Under the pieces are notes generated by a model. It was not told the origin of the DNA. It made no database searches and worked only from the letters and a program-made list of their open reading frames with translations. A stretch of 64,000 nucleotides of DNA from Paramacrobiotus metropolitanus. Its lineage: Eukaryota; Tardigrada; Eutardigrada; Parachela; Macrobiotidae. The translations under genes were made by a program, and so were the position numbers. This document shows positions 1-11,803 of the stretch, in pieces. The DNA is taken from assembly GCF_019649055.1 (NCBI RefSeq), contig NW_026570243.1, positions 1,364,001 through 1,428,000 of the forward strand. The letters are read 5' to 3'. Positions within the stretch are counted from its first letter, which is position 1, and every line of letters starts with the position of its first letter.

Positions 1-355
1 ATATAATCAGCATCACGATAACAACCAGAATCTGTCGCACTCGGTAGCGGGATTTCTGGAATAATCTATCGAAACCAGCTTCTGAACCGAGGACCTCGCG
101 AAAGTAATTCAGGTTCGATCGAATTGCACAAAACGCTGCTGCCATAAAACCAATCAAGCAGAAGAACTGAAACACCCGTATCCGGCAAAATTTTGTCTGC
201 AACGCACACAGTTGCAAGTTTTTGTCACTCGACTGCGTAACTCCTGGCGTCTGTGTTACCAGTATGCTGTCTCTTGCAGAGCATCTGCATCGGTGTTGAC
301 GACAAGGTATACCACATACAGCTTCTAGAAACTTAATGCTAAAAGTGCTTTCCAT
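1..355 (-). CDS. Gustatory-receptor-like 7TM protein, 5' part (runs off window)
   Basis: Reading the minus strand from the ATG at 355 gives an open frame of about 118 codons with no stop to the window edge. Its second half aligns with the N-terminal half of the complete receptor-like gene at 2818-3897: both have a hydrophobic segment ending in FCAIR/FCGAR, then the shared block FDxLFQKSRYR and the next hydrophobic segment VVI. It is therefore the start of a paralogous 7TM chemoreceptor gene in the same orientation. The first 60 residues diverge and are Cys-rich. Family assignment (insect-type gustatory receptor-like) rests on topology only. The 3' end, including the diagnostic last membrane segment, lies outside the window. 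Confidence 0.6.
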   Translation of the reverse strand, partial: MESTFSIKFLEAVCGIPCRQHRCRCSARDSILVTQTPGVTQSSDKNLQLCALQTKFCRIRVFQFFCLIGFMAAAFCAIRSNLNYFREVLGSEAGFDRLFQKSRYRVRQILVVIVMLII

Positions 356-846
356 AATTTTGCAAGACTTTTACCTAGCTTTAATCGAAAGAAGATCATA
401 GCCGAATTTCAGCCGAACACTACGCATCGCCTGTAAAGAAAAAAATTTCCAGAAGTTTAACGCACTGAAACTGCACGCGTGGTGAATGATGAAGTCCAGT
501 CACGGTGCGGCTTTGATACCTCATCATTCGGGACTTCTCCCTACTGAGTAAATTACGATGGCGTCCCCAAGGATACTTCTACTGATTTTAATTTGACACA
601 GTCTTGACGTACGATTCATATCACATTTCTCCAATTCTTTTAATGGTTCAGAATTAGTAGTAAATGCATAGCGGTTAGTAAGAAATACACGGCTGCCCGC
701 AACCATGCGCACTTAATCAGGAGAGGAAAATTTTTGTGCAAGTAGGCACGTGTCACTTTGAATTTGAGTATCACAAAACTGAACGGCGGTAACGCAGCCG
801 TAATGCGGCAGTAATCCAGTTAATTCCGCCTGTCCAGGAAGGTTAT

Positions 847-1703
847 CTATTCCGCCTTGGCTTTTTTGCCCTTCTTGCCGCCCTTCTTGGCAGCTTTGGG
901 AGCTTCGCCAGAGGCAGCAGCGACGGCACCGGTAGCGACCATGACGTAATCAGGCTCATCATCCAACAGTACGGCTCCCTCGACGTACAGGCGCGAGTTG
1001 GTGTAGTCGTAAAAAGAGCGGGCTTGCGAGCAGTCAATGTTAAACCACCAATCACAAATCAAGGTGATCTGGTTGAACAGCTGCAAATAAAAGGGACATG
1101 GTTGATACAATACATTAGAAAAAATGAAAGCGGTATAAATGTACTTAATGCATGCCATTAACACCTAACAAAAGCAGGAAATTTAAGTACTAGATTGCAG
1201 CAAAATGTGTTGGTAGCATGTTGGTATCTTGTGGAAGTCAGTAACACCGGTATGCCCTGAATGCGAAAATAGTAACTGCCGGTAAAACATGCCACTTACA
1301 GTCATGTTTGGACACAGATAGCTGGTCAAGTTTCCGTTGACGTCGCAACGGTCGAAAGCCTGGCATTTGCCCTCTCCATCGTTAGCATAGAAACCTGGCT
1401 TGACTGAGGCACAGTCAACATTGGCTTTGGGAATGGTGGCAATGAGAGGGAAATCTTGGCCGGGCTTGACATTCAACCACAATTCCTGGATCTGGTCAAC
1501 GCTCAAAGCCTTGTTAGCGCCACCTCTCAGTTTGTCCAAGGCGGAGAATACTTTGGGATTCTGATCGCTGGCCCGTTTGTCCTGCAAATTACGAAAAAAC
1601 TTATTTACTGTCTCATCAGGAAATTTTAAATCGTTCCTACGCGTACCAGGGTGCGGGCACTGCAGACCACCACGCAGAGGGCGAAAAAGATGGCGGATTT
1701 CAT
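847..1703 (-). CDS. Secreted chitin-binding type-2 (CBM14/peritrophin-A) protein, 3 exons
   Basis: Exon 1 (about 1647-1703) starts with a classical signal peptide (MKSAIFFALCVVVCSA). Exon 2 is 1300-1581 and ends at a perfect GTAAGT donor. Exon 3 is 847-1080, after a TTTGCAG acceptor. All junctions are phase 0; two GT donors 6 bp apart (after 1647 or 1641) could end exon 1. The joined exons carry one CBM14 domain with six cysteines in the usual order: DCAS, GFYANDG..KC, FDRC, SYLC, ICDWW, NIDC. The domain is split by the second intron exactly at CPNMT/LFNQ. A C-terminal extension ends in an Ala then Lys/Gly-rich tail (KKGGKKGKKAKAE). The family binds chitin in cuticle or extracellular matrix; about 190 residues and one domain suggest a small cuticle or matrix protein. 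The basic tail is not part of the family core. Confidence 0.85.
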
Positions 1704-2817
1704 GGTGCTTCGGTTTGGCGCGGGCTTTGGCTTGAAGATAGGAAAAGATGAGGAAAACGGCAAATGATGATGTGATGCTCTTTGTCAAAGCGATACAAAC
1801 ATTTTATATCACCATGCTTGCCGAGTGGCACCGAAAAGACGCACGCCGTTCGTGATCCATCGTTGTCTGTTGGCATACATGTGCAGGAACTGATACCTAA
1901 AGCCGCTCGAAGACGCTGTATTCGGTATGCTTACAATTAGACTCGAATTATCCATGTAGAATATTCGTCAGCCGCAAATTTTTGCAATTTTCGAAGCACT
2001 TGTGTACTGCCGTCCCGGTACGAATTTTAAATGTTCGCTTTAGAGCGACAGCAAAATATCAATACGCTTTAACAGGGAGTACAAGAAGCTTCCTCCGCCA
2101 TAATAAGTTAACACAAAGATGCAAAGCAATTTTACATAATAATGTCTACACTGCATGTCATTTCGTAGATAAAAATTTTTTAGACTTATTGTTAGCTGGT
2201 TGGAAACAAGCGTTCGCTCGAATCAACTGCATGTATACGAGTACACTATGTTGAATGTGTATTCTTTCCGGTATCCTGCTACCACGCCGAGCAGTTGCAG
2301 ACACTGCGACCAGATACATCTTCCCGGCTCACCAAGTCTTTGATAATGACAAGGTAAGTGATCCAAAAGCCCGCAATCTGGAAGACGCATTTGATGTAAA
2401 TATAAATTGCGTCATGACGTCTTTAATAGTAGCTTCGGAGAGAGCTTTAAGTAGCTCCAGTTTCCAGATATTAATATGGTACTATGATGAGTTATACTTA
2501 CCGTTGCAATTACGGACTTGTCGAAAATGCAGAAACCCCCCAACGTCAAGTACAGGGGTCGCGTTATCATTACGCTTGTGATGTTTAGAAGTTGAGAATG
2601 TTTACTTGTTCTTTCCTTGGATTCGTGTAATCGAATCCAAAGATCGTCGGATAAAGCATGATTCTGCAAAGGTTTTCGTTAGCTGCAGTCTGCAGATGCT
2701 TGCAGCGGCCGGCTATAATACAGGACTACAGGTAAGTACGTACGTTAATCATTCTGGAATTTTATTTTGGCCGGTGCACACAGGTGTGCCTTGGCTATGG
2801 TGTGTTTATTAACCACA
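1704..2817. other. Intergenic, no supported gene
   Basis: Several open frames of 60-110 codons lie here on both strands but none resembles a known protein. A plus-strand stretch near 2255-2353 ends at a good GTAAGT donor (after 2353), so an unrecognised exon is possible. I cannot find convincing partner exons. Confidence 0.3.
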
Positions 2818-3897
2818 TCAAATTGAAATTTTGAGACTGTTTTCCGTATTCTTGCCAGTTTGTGTGAAAGTGAAAGTCACTTTCCAACCAACCTTTTCCT
2901 GGAAAGTGACGGCAAGGTAGGCGGGAAAAGCAATAAGTCCGGCGAAATTCCACAGTATATCACCGCATCCCACGGCTATGTCAAACCACCGCCATTGGTG
3001 AGCACCGCTTTTAAAGAGTGAATTTTCGAACAAACTTAATTGACACAATACAAATAAAGCCTGATTGAAGATGTGAAGCCCTAACACCAGGGAATATAAT
3101 GCTTCCAGTTTGATGGCAATTTTCCGCAAGGTCAGCAAAATTTGAATGATTTCACTTGAATGACCCCGCACCAAGAGGTTGTCGTAGAGATGTTCTAGAT
3201 CATGACGCATCCGATCGATTACTTTAATTATTGCGTACAAAGCAACACAGTAGCTAAGAATTGTCATAATCCAGAAGTTAAACCCAAAAAACATCATCAT
3301 GTAGTACGTAACTGTATAATCAAATTGTGATAAGTGAGCGGGGATTGGCCATAAGTCATCGGAGCGAAACTTCGTCATTTGTGAGACCTCGATCATCACT
3401 TGGGTGAAATAAAAGACTGACGTAAAAATAACCAACAGCCACTTATCATATCTTTTAACGGCAATAATCAATAGAGATTTTTGGTCCGTGCCGTATATCT
3501 GACTGAAAAGATCGACGAGGTGTCGCAAGAGAAGTCCCAGATCGACCAGATTTTTTCTTTTGATATAAATTGTTACGGTAATGATGACAACTAAAGCTTG
3601 GCGAAATCTGTAACGAGATTTCTGGAATAATGTGTCGAATCCGCTGTTCGACGTTGGAATCTCCCGAAAGAGGTAATACAAATCAGCGCGCGCCCCACAA
3701 AACACGGTTGCTAAAAAACCCAAACAGCAGAACAGGCGGAACAATAACCGAATCCCGTTCCTTTTAAAAAAGCTTATACCATCCACTTTTTCGGCTTCGG
3801 TCGGTAGTAGTGATGTCTTAATCAACAGCTTATGATTTTTGGGAAGGGAAACATTGCATACTGCTCTTAAACATGTAGTGCACACAGTATCGTCCAT
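2818..3897 (-). CDS. Gustatory-receptor-like 7TM chemoreceptor
   Basis: Single open frame of 359 codons with an ATG start. It has seven evident hydrophobic segments, an intracellular-looking N-terminus of about 45 residues, and long charged stretches between segments (for example residues 215-245, RMRHDLEHLYDNLLVRG). No rhodopsin-type DRY or NPxxY motif is present. The last hydrophobic segment reads FPAYLAVTFQ, reminiscent of the TYxxxxxQF signature of arthropod gustatory receptors but not identical to it. A length of 359 is typical of that family. A paralogue lies at 1-355 in the same orientation, so this is a small tandem pair. Ligand unknown. An orphan 7TM of another family remains possible. 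Confidence 0.55.
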   Translation of the reverse strand: MDDTVCTTCLRAVCNVSLPKNHKLLIKTSLLPTEAEKVDGISFFKRNGIRLLFRLFCCLGFLATVFCGARADLYYLFREIPTSNSGFDTLFQKSRYRFRQALVVIITVTIYIKRKNLVDLGLLLRHLVDLFSQIYGTDQKSLLIIAVKRYDKWLLVIFTSVFYFTQVMIEVSQMTKFRSDDLWPIPAHLSQFDYTVTYYMMMFFGFNFWIMTILSYCVALYAIIKVIDRMRHDLEHLYDNLLVRGHSSEIIQILLTLRKIAIKLEALYSLVLGLHIFNQALFVLCQLSLFENSLFKSGAHQWRWFDIAVGCGDILWNFAGLIAFPAYLAVTFQEKVGWKVTFTFTQTGKNTENSLKISI

Positions 3898-5791
3898 TTT
3901 AGATTTTTTCGACGTGATCGGAGGAATTTCGGAGCAATATACAATGATCAGCGTAAAATGATTGTGGCCTGCACCCTAAATGGGGTGTCGAGCCAACTAC
4001 AATGTATAAGCTGCAACAGCGAGGTCACGAGGGATTTCGGCATTCAGCGAACGACAGCATCGTTTCAAAGTGAGTAATCGGTGGATTAGGGAGCAATGCC
4101 GGGCATACATAATAACAACTATTTGTCTGTCCTATTCCTATTCCCAATAATAATAATTTTATTGTTATTAGGAGTTTTATGATGTTATCATAAACTAGAA
4201 GTACTACAGACTCTTTTGAAACCACTGGCACTACTCAACTGTTTGGTCTTCTCCCGACCAGCCTGGTACCCGTGGTCAGGTTCATGCCTGACAATTTAAT
4301 GCAAGCGCGTCAGCGACTAATCTTGGTTAGTAACTATAAAGCTAGTAAACATCTGCGTAATTCACATAACTTTGTTAAAATATCTTTTATTAATTGGCGG
4401 TAAAAATAGTCTCTCGTTTTCTATAAAAGTAACAATTTTCTGCCAAAGGCGGAAATAGGCTGCCTAACCGCACAGAACATTTCGTCTAAATAAGCCGAAG
4501 CGCTGACATGCTGTCCCTATGACAGAGGCCGCATTCCCGCGTTGAACTCCGATGCTACTCTGCTGGTTTAAAATTTAATACCTTAATTGTGGCCCGTATC
4601 TCGTCTGTTTCCTGTCGTATCTTCTTCCCTAGTTGGATGACCAAGGGTCGGTCGGAAAAGGCCGAATGTTTCGATGCCACCTGCACGGCATCGTTGGACA
4701 AAAACACTAGCGTGGCGACCCTCGTAAACGTCGGGACACTTCCGGAGGCGTGAGTGTTTTTTGCAAATTTTTAACTCTTTTTACAAATCTTAACTCTTTT
4801 TTTGCCAGTTTCAGCAAGGCAGCTATGTCCAATTGCCCATTGCCCTGCCTTCTTCCACATAACATGCATCTCCCTTGCATTAGCGTTTCTGTCTCCTCAG
4901 TCACAGAACTCAGAATTTCATTGCTGTCTGTCCAGTGTTAACATTAACAGAGCTACGTTTTTGTCTGTCTTGTGTTACAGAATTACAAGTTTACACTTTC
5001 TTAGGGCTACTCTCAAAGTCCAGCTAGATCTGGTTACGGTGCAGCAGCTCCACCTCATGAGGTGGTTTTGCGAACCGTATTTGTCGGCGTGGACACTTCA
5101 TGTAGCTATCTCGTGCGGTGGAGCAGCTGCATCATACTTAGCTACGTTCAGAACTTGAGCCGGCCTTAACAGTTCCCAAGATAGGAAACGACCTGAATCC
5201 ATGCCTAAAGGCATATATGTTAAGACTAGTCTTACATATATATATACGTACGTACGTAAACGTACGTATCTTGCCTTTAGACGTACGCACTATACAGCGC
5301 TACGCCTCCGGAAAATTTTAGTACTTACTGTATGAATGGACAAAACATTTAATTTATTACAACCTAAAGGGATGGCGGCTACGTACTGTTTAATGTTTTA
5401 AATACAGGCTGCCATGCACCGAGTATGAAGTCTGGACTCTGGAGTCTCTGGACTACTTCAAGTATGGACTAAAATGTTACAGAATACAGTAGGTATTTTT
5501 ACAGTTTATTTGTTATTTTATTCATATTTTATGTAAGAGTAAAGTGGAGTTATAAACCCAAGACGCTAAGAGCAAAACTTTGAATCGATTTCGAGGCTCG
5601 GTTAAAGTTAATGCTAGGTACCGAGTGAATGATGTAACGCAGGCTCACACTGCTCGTGCAGTCTATTCCTCCGTGTGTAAAGTTTCTTGTTGGATGCTAG
5701 TGCAACGGATTGTGAAGGGTTTTCATTTGCACGGTGAGATTTGAATAATAATTCAGTATACGCTCTATTCTATATCGGGAATACTCGGAAT
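3898..5791. other. Intergenic; possible unrecognised spliced exons near 4630-5160
   Basis: A plus-strand open stretch follows an acceptor-like CCCTAG at about 4631 and runs to a GTGAGT donor at about 4758. The next T-rich acceptors are near 4807 and 5006. I could not match any joined product to a known family, so no gene is called. 5215-5275 holds AT/CGTA simple repeats and a 14-bp palindrome. Confidence 0.25.
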
Positions 5792-6178
5792 ATGTGCACC
5801 CCCCTTGCGCAGTCATCGCACCGCCTGAACGTGCGCATCCTGTACAAATCCATTCTAAGGCTGCACCGTGGTCTCCCCGAGGGACTCCGCGAATTGGGCA
5901 CGAAATACGTGCAGGATGAATTTCGCCTGCATAAGCCCATAACGAACGACGAGCAGATTAGGCATTTTATGCTGGAATGGACGGACTATGCCATGACGCT
6001 GTCGCGACAGCTCTCCAGCGCAGCACTCGTCAAGGGATCTAAATTGGGAAGGGATATACCCTCTGAGAAACTGGATGCCTTCAATAATGAGCAGATTATG
6101 CAGTTGTACGCCCTCAAAGTCGAACTGGAAAATGCCACGAAAGCCTCGCAAGAAGCTGCTGCACCTGCAGTATCGTGA
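5792..6178 (+). CDS. SDHAF3: Succinate dehydrogenase assembly factor 3 (Acn9), LYR-type
   Basis: A frame of 128 codons from the first in-frame ATG (5792). The N-terminal part carries the Acn9/LYR signature: LYKSILRLHRGLP, then LGTKYVQDEFRLHK, and an EW plus helix characteristic of SDHAF3. The LYR tripeptide is LYK here. SDHAF3 is a mitochondrial-matrix chaperone that helps mature the Fe-S subunit SdhB of complex II. Length is close to the usual 120-130 residues, and the family lacks membrane segments, as seen here. A canonical AATAAA at 6299-6304 lies about 120 nt after the stop and fits as the poly(A) signal. An open frame extends upstream to 5741 without an ATG. Confidence 0.9.
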   Translation: MCTPLAQSSHRLNVRILYKSILRLHRGLPEGLRELGTKYVQDEFRLHKPITNDEQIRHFMLEWTDYAMTLSRQLSSAALVKGSKLGRDIPSEKLDAFNNEQIMQLYALKVELENATKASQEAAAPAVS

Positions 6179-6298
6179 TGTATTGCAGAATTTTTATTTT
6201 TGTTTTACTGGTTTTGTGTACTTCTATCGCGTGGGTTGAAAGTCATAGCAAATTGGCAATGGATGGAGTCGTTGCGTTACTTCGTTTTTGTGATAAAC

Positions 6299-6304
6299 AA
6301 TAAA
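6299..6304 (+). promoter_or_regulatory. Poly(A) signal of SDHAF3
   Basis: AATAAA, overlapping a second AATAAA-like repeat, about 120 nt after the SDHAF3 stop codon. Confidence 0.6.
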
Positions 6305-6606
6305 TAAATATGCATCGTTTTCGTACGTACGTTTTTAAATGGTTTGCTTTAAGCAAAATTTTGCCAGATCATAAAGCGCAGCGTAAATCGCAGAAACGTT
6401 TGGACAGCTCAAAAATCGCAGACACCTGATTGTGAGTTACATCTCCGTAAGAAATAAAATGAGCGAATGAGTTTTCGTAATGTGCATTATGAACGATAGA
6501 AAAAGATGGTAAATAGCCAGATACCTTTGTATTTTTGATTAACACTTCTTCCCATGACTTGCTACACGACAAAGGAAGAACGGAGTACAAAAAAAGAGAA
6601 AAAAGT

Positions 6607-6678
6607 CTCCCAGTCGGGGAATCGAACCCCGGTCTTCCACGTGACAGGCGGAGATACTCACCACTATACTAACTGGGA
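6607..6678 (-). tRNA. tRNA-Asp(GUC): tRNA-Asp (GTC)
   Basis: The minus strand folds as a 72-nt cloverleaf. The acceptor stem TCCCAGT pairs fully with ACTGGGA and the discriminator is G. The A box TTAGTATAGTGG and B box GGTTCGATTCC match consensus. The anticodon loop CTGTCAC shows GTC, closed by TCCGC/GTGGA with one wobble. CCA is not encoded, as expected for a eukaryotic nuclear tRNA. The sequence agrees with known animal tRNA-Asp apart from acceptor and anticodon stem changes. On the minus strand the gene is followed by a short T run. Confidence 0.95.
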
Positions 6679-8191
6679 TTACTAATAATATAGTTGCTTA
6701 ATTTGTCGTTGCCTCTGATATCCATTTATGTGCATGTATACGGTATTCGCACATGCACAGTTGAAAAATTGACAGAACAAGCTTGTTGTAAAACTGGAAC
6801 GGACGGGATTCCGGAAACCGCCAAAAATATTTCAAGTGAGGGGAAATTGCTCTTGTGTTCTAACCATAAGTATCCATGTAATATGCACAGTAATTCTTAT
6901 GACAGTAATAACAGCCTGTAAATGTTTCAGAATGCCGAATTTCGTCTGGTACCTGCCGAATAGTGAATGTCGCATAATTAAATACAAAAATTTAACAGAA
7001 CCAAGATCTTAAACCAGATACACGGGCAACAGGTGTATTGTTTTATACAACCTGTTTTATCCATTTACAAATAATTAAAAAAGAAACAAATTGAATTACA
7101 AAGTAATGCTGCACACTTAATTACTGCACATTTATAACTACTTCTATCGCAAGAAGCGCATGATTTCAAGATTATCAGTATTACAGGAATCTCTAAACAT
7201 ATGCAGCCCCGTAAGTAAAAGCAAATTAATTAGAGTTCATGCTGCAACAGCTTCCGGCAAAGCTGGGTAATCCTTCACAGCAATTGTCATTTGATTTACT
7301 TGCCTTTGCCCATTAAGAGACTGTTCATTTTATGATTTACGTATATTCTGACAGCCTTTGGCTGCGGCAAAAGTTTAGTTTACTTATACGGGGTACTTGG
7401 AAATTTTGTTCGTATCCAAAGATACGCACAATTTCAAGTTGGGCGAGAAACCGCAACTTAACAGCTAAGACGACCTGCTGTACACAAACATCGATGATTT
7501 TTGTAATTGTATACGAATTGTTTTAAGTGCACAATACATATCAAACGCATCTGGGTTATAAGCTATCCAGTTGCTTGCATAAACTGCCATATGAGCCGAA
7601 AAACCTAATATGCCGTCCAACCACTTATCCTTTGCTCGTTTCCCTCCGTGTTGCAGCTAGTGTTGACGCGTATACCGAATGTAGCCGGGTACCAATTTAC
7701 AACATGTTTCCATTGTCATTCTGGGGCGTTAACATGTATGTTCGCTGCACGAAGCGGTCGGGAAAGATATACCCGCGTCGGCACTTTCACCATAAACACC
7801 GCACAATGTGGTTAAGATGTAAACAACGGGTTTCGGCTATCGGAGATGCCAACGAAATGACCGGTGTTGATTTCGCATGTCAAGTCATATCTGCCGCGAA
7901 TAAAGAGCGCTCAGTTACCACCGCCACTGCTATCTAGTCGCCATCGTCGAAGGCCATCCAGATGCTGATTTCCGGCGGTGCTGTGTAGATGCAGGTTTAG
8001 TCGGCTGGTCAGTTGGTTGGATGAAGGTGATATGCGCTAAATTATGAGTTTGTTGGTAAACTATAATTTGTCAACGTGCTGCTATTAGTAACATTTTCGT
8101 AGTAAAGTTTACCAGAACTCACAGCGCTGTCTGACGGTTGAGCCTTTTCGGCTGGACACTTGCGACCACGCCGGTCGATTTCATCAGCAGA
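6679..8191. other. Intergenic
   Basis: Open frames at 7332-7526 and 7527-7937 (plus) lack recognisable domains and splice context. No gene is called. Confidence 0.3.
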
Positions 8192-10060
8192 ATGCCGGTA
8201 TTTGGATTATTGGTCACTATCAGTATAATTTTTCTAGCGATTTTTGGGCACAAGCGGATACATGTCAACGCTGCGGTAAGAAGTTTCGATTTTATTGTAC
8301 GTGCATTACATTATGAGAATGCTTAGTTCCAGACTTGGATAAGTACTGTAAGGATCAGCTATTACTTATACAGTTATACATTATTTTTCCTTTTATTATT
8401 GCTATAATATATTATATCGCTAATCACCGGATATAACAACTGAGACCCTTTTTAAAATTTGTGCTTTATAATGCTGAGAAAATAACTGACTTTAATATGC
8501 TCATTCTGTATATGTGTTGGACTATTTTATTCCTACATCTTTTAGGCTAATAAATGTTTAACATAACTGTTTTAAATTTCAAGTTGATGTGCTACATACT
8601 CTGCAGTGGGGGAGTCCGGGCCCAGCGGTAGGCGACAAAATTAATATATTGCGGCGAGTAATAAGTGCATAATTTCAAGAAATGCCGTTACGGATCCCTG
8701 TATACTGATTATATTGGCTGCCATTAATTTATCACATCATTTCGATGGAGATTAATTCTACGCACTAGATGTACCGTGTACTACATTTTATTATTTAGTG
8801 AACCGCTTACCCTCTAATCGAGGCTCTTTTTCTAAAGCGCGTCTTTAGGATGTTTCCTTTGGGAAACAAGTAGAGTTCCCTCTTGAAAGGCATACAAAAG
8901 TAGTGATCAAGGGAGCAGTATTGAAAAAATACGATAACATACTGACTGAAGTTACTGAACAAGTGCATTATAGCGTAACGGTGAGCAAGTTAAAATAAAC
9001 CTTTCTGTATTTGTGATAGCCCACAAACTACATCCGAAACATTGCCGACCAGTTGACCCTTGAACACATTCTGAACAACGTCGCGACAGGGTCACCGTCA
9101 AAGAATAATGCCGCCATTTCGCCGATTGGAAGTAAGTGGTGCAGCGGCATACAATTGCGCAGCTAATTATATATCATGTTAACTGCTATCTTAGTTTATC
9201 TAAAATTATAGCTGAATTCACTTACCAAACAAGCAAAAATAAGTAGATCCGTTAATCGTATGCATTTACTGCATATTCCTTATCCTATTGTTTAGTGTTT
9301 GTGAGCGGCAGGGTTTCTTGGTCTGTTTTGCTGCACTTAATTGTTTATTCGGCTACAGCTATTTCAAAGCAATAATAGGTGAATTTTCGCAAGTCACAAT
9401 TTTTCTTTATAAATTCAGTTTAATCGAGTACTGTACGTAGTTTAACGTTTGTTAGAGAAGCTGCGGTGTATTTCTACTTGGTTGCATTCAAGCCGGGAAT
9501 AGTCTACCGGTATCCATAGCGGAATATGCGAAGTTTATAGCACTTAATGCCTACATTTTTTATACAGGAGAATGGCTTCGAAGCCATTAATGATGACCTC
9601 ATCAGGCACTTCAAAATTTTTTTGTATGAGTGTTAAATGTATGGGATTTCAAATTTTTTAATAGGATTTATTGATCAAGAAACGTTCATGAAAGAAGCCT
9701 TCAACCGGATGCAGTTAAGCGCCATGATGAATGCATTCGCACCGCCACAACCAAGGATGCAGCAAGGTCTCGGCAGTGGGACCAGCCAAGGACTTGCACA
9801 GCCGCAGAGTATGATGATCAATCCTATGCAGTCTGGATTGGGGTAAAATGAGCATTTCTATGATCTTGGTCACCTGATGTACTATTTTATTTATCTGTGC
9901 ACTCGTTTTTTTTATATTTTGTCACCTTTTATAGTACTGTGTTCATAGATCGAGCTGGAGCTACAATCCCGGCATGGGTATGGGGATGAACAGTATGGGC
10001 GGACTCGGTGGATTGGGTTTACTGGGACTGCAGCTGGGATTTGGAAAATTATTGGAATGA
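8192..10060 (+). CDS. Secreted Met/Gly-rich protein of unknown function, 4 exons
   Basis: Four exons join in consistent phase: 8192-8275 (donor GTAAGA, phase 0), 9020-9131 (donor GTAAGT, phase 1), 9665-9842 (donor GTAAAA, phase 2) and 9949-10060 ending in TGA. The product is about 161 residues. Exon 1 is a signal peptide (MPVFGLLVTISIIFLAIFG). Exon 2 is a short helical segment. Exon 3 is Met/Gln/Pro-rich (AMMNAFAPPQPRMQQG, SMMINPMQSG). Exon 4 is Gly/Met/Leu-rich (NPGMGMGMNSMGGLGG). Low-complexity Gly/Met repeats suggest a secreted structural or matrix protein. I recognise no family. Support comes from the agreement of three intron phases, not from homology. Confidence 0.6.
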
Positions 10061-11803
10061 TATGCTGGCTTGGTCATTGTGCATTTTTTTATTCTGTACA
10101 CTGCTGGACAATTAATTGCTTGACAATTATTTCTTTAAACTCAGCAAAAGTGTATCATGTGGTAGTACATTTCTTTAAGGCGGTAAATTATGCTCTCATG
10201 TTAATTTATGCAATTAGAATCCTTTAAATTTTGGTAAAATATGGACAAGACGTATCTGAGCATCTCAGTGTATTATGAACAACGTTTCATGAGTTGCGTT
10301 GCATTTGTATTACAAAGTATTATGTATTATGTAGTTGCGTGCGGCATAAAGAAGACTATGCCGCTCGCAACTAACGATAAATACATGTACATGGAATATT
10401 AAGGGTCGGTTTATTTTTATAAGACAACAATTTGTCTTTTTTAAAAATTGGATAAGCGGCTGTTTTATATTGTAAAGCTGTAGAAAAATAAGCACATGGT
10501 GTGGCTGGCTTTCAGACATAATCGTAAAATGTTACTGTTGTCTTGGGCAATGAAAACGATCTTTTCCTTGGATCGAATATGTAGGATCTAAAGATGGCGC
10601 TTGTTATTAATTCAAAAGATTTCATAGAATGACAAAATCGGAACGGTCCACGCTCACCGGTTAACTCTTAATGGCCTGATATATTTCTAGCCGCGAATCA
10701 TTTTGATTCATATGTTTTTCTAATGAACGTTTAAGTTTTAAAATTTACAAAATCTGCAATAGTATGCTACACACAGCTACATAGCATACCGGGAAGAAAA
10801 ATTCAAAATTTGAGATCGATGGGCGCGAGTGTTTCGTTTTCAATTCCGATGAATCAGTTTTACAATGTCAGGCCATTAGTCTGACTGTCTGCGTGTTGAA
10901 CAGCAACGATACAATTCAGAAATACCAGTAGACCAAAGTTTTGGTTGAATAATAGTCCATATTGTGTCATTTCATTTTGCTGGAGCGTGATTCCACATGA
11001 AGAAAACAATATAACTCCTAGGATCATTTATATGTTCGTACGTACTCTTACAGCCATATTAATTCGATAACAAATTATGCAGCTACAAACGGTGACTATT
11101 TACCTATCTGCTTATTCTGCCTTATCTGTAGTATGTACATATAATTATGTACTTCTTGTACAGATAGTATATTCTATATGTATTGTATATTGCTTGATTT
11201 TAGAATACTACTCGTACTTCTATACATAACAAGCTTTGTGCTGTCAGCAAGCATAATGTTGCTCTACCAGCTTCAGTATGTACAGCTTAGGACAAAATGG
11301 TCGCATACCCAACATCTCCACATTCAGTACGAATGCAGCGCAGTGCACTGTACGACTGAGTTCAAAATATCCGTTTCGTACAAGTGCACTGCACCGCTTG
11401 CGTACAGAATGCTGGGTATGGGGCTATGCGACCATTTAGTCCTACATTGTAGTTGCCGCAGTATCACTTGCTTTGGTTATTTTGCCGCTTGTAATGATTT
11501 ATAAATTACCGATTATGCAGAGCAAAATTTGTTAGAAATGTTTGTATTTTTGATTTTACGAGTGGCAGTAAAGAAGTCTCTGAAATCGCTACAGCAGTTA
11601 CTTCACATCGCCGACAACAAAGTACATTGATATAATATTATTTCCTGCATGCAGATTTCTGGAAGTCCGAACAACAATCCATGACGTCATTGGTCTACTA
11701 GAAACAATTAGGTGCCCGCACGAAATGCACCATTCCTGTATACCAATTATTTTCCTTTATGCAGTCCCCAGACGCCGTTAAGCCTAGAATAGCAGGAAAC
11801 AAA
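10061..11803. other. Intergenic, contains a fold-back repeat
   Basis: No supported gene. The 108-codon frame at 11178-11504 lies across an imperfect inverted repeat (see separate entry) and is probably fortuitous. Confidence 0.4.
11288..11444. repeat. Imperfect inverted (fold-back) repeat
   Basis: The left arm (11288 to about 11355) and right arm (about 11377-11444) are reverse complements with small indels. Both carry TAGGAC at the outside, then ATGGTCGCATA, CATACCCA/CATACCC, a GTACG element and GCAGTGCACT near a loop of about 20 bp. This could be a fold-back/MITE-like remnant or the source of a long hairpin RNA. No target duplication was identified. Confidence 0.65.

Noticed and set aside
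7332-7937. Two adjoining plus-strand open frames
   Set aside because: No signal peptide, domain or splice logic; AT-rich first part; no homology recognised.
11178-11504. 108-codon plus-strand frame
   Set aside because: Most of it lies in the fold-back repeat; composition does not look coding.
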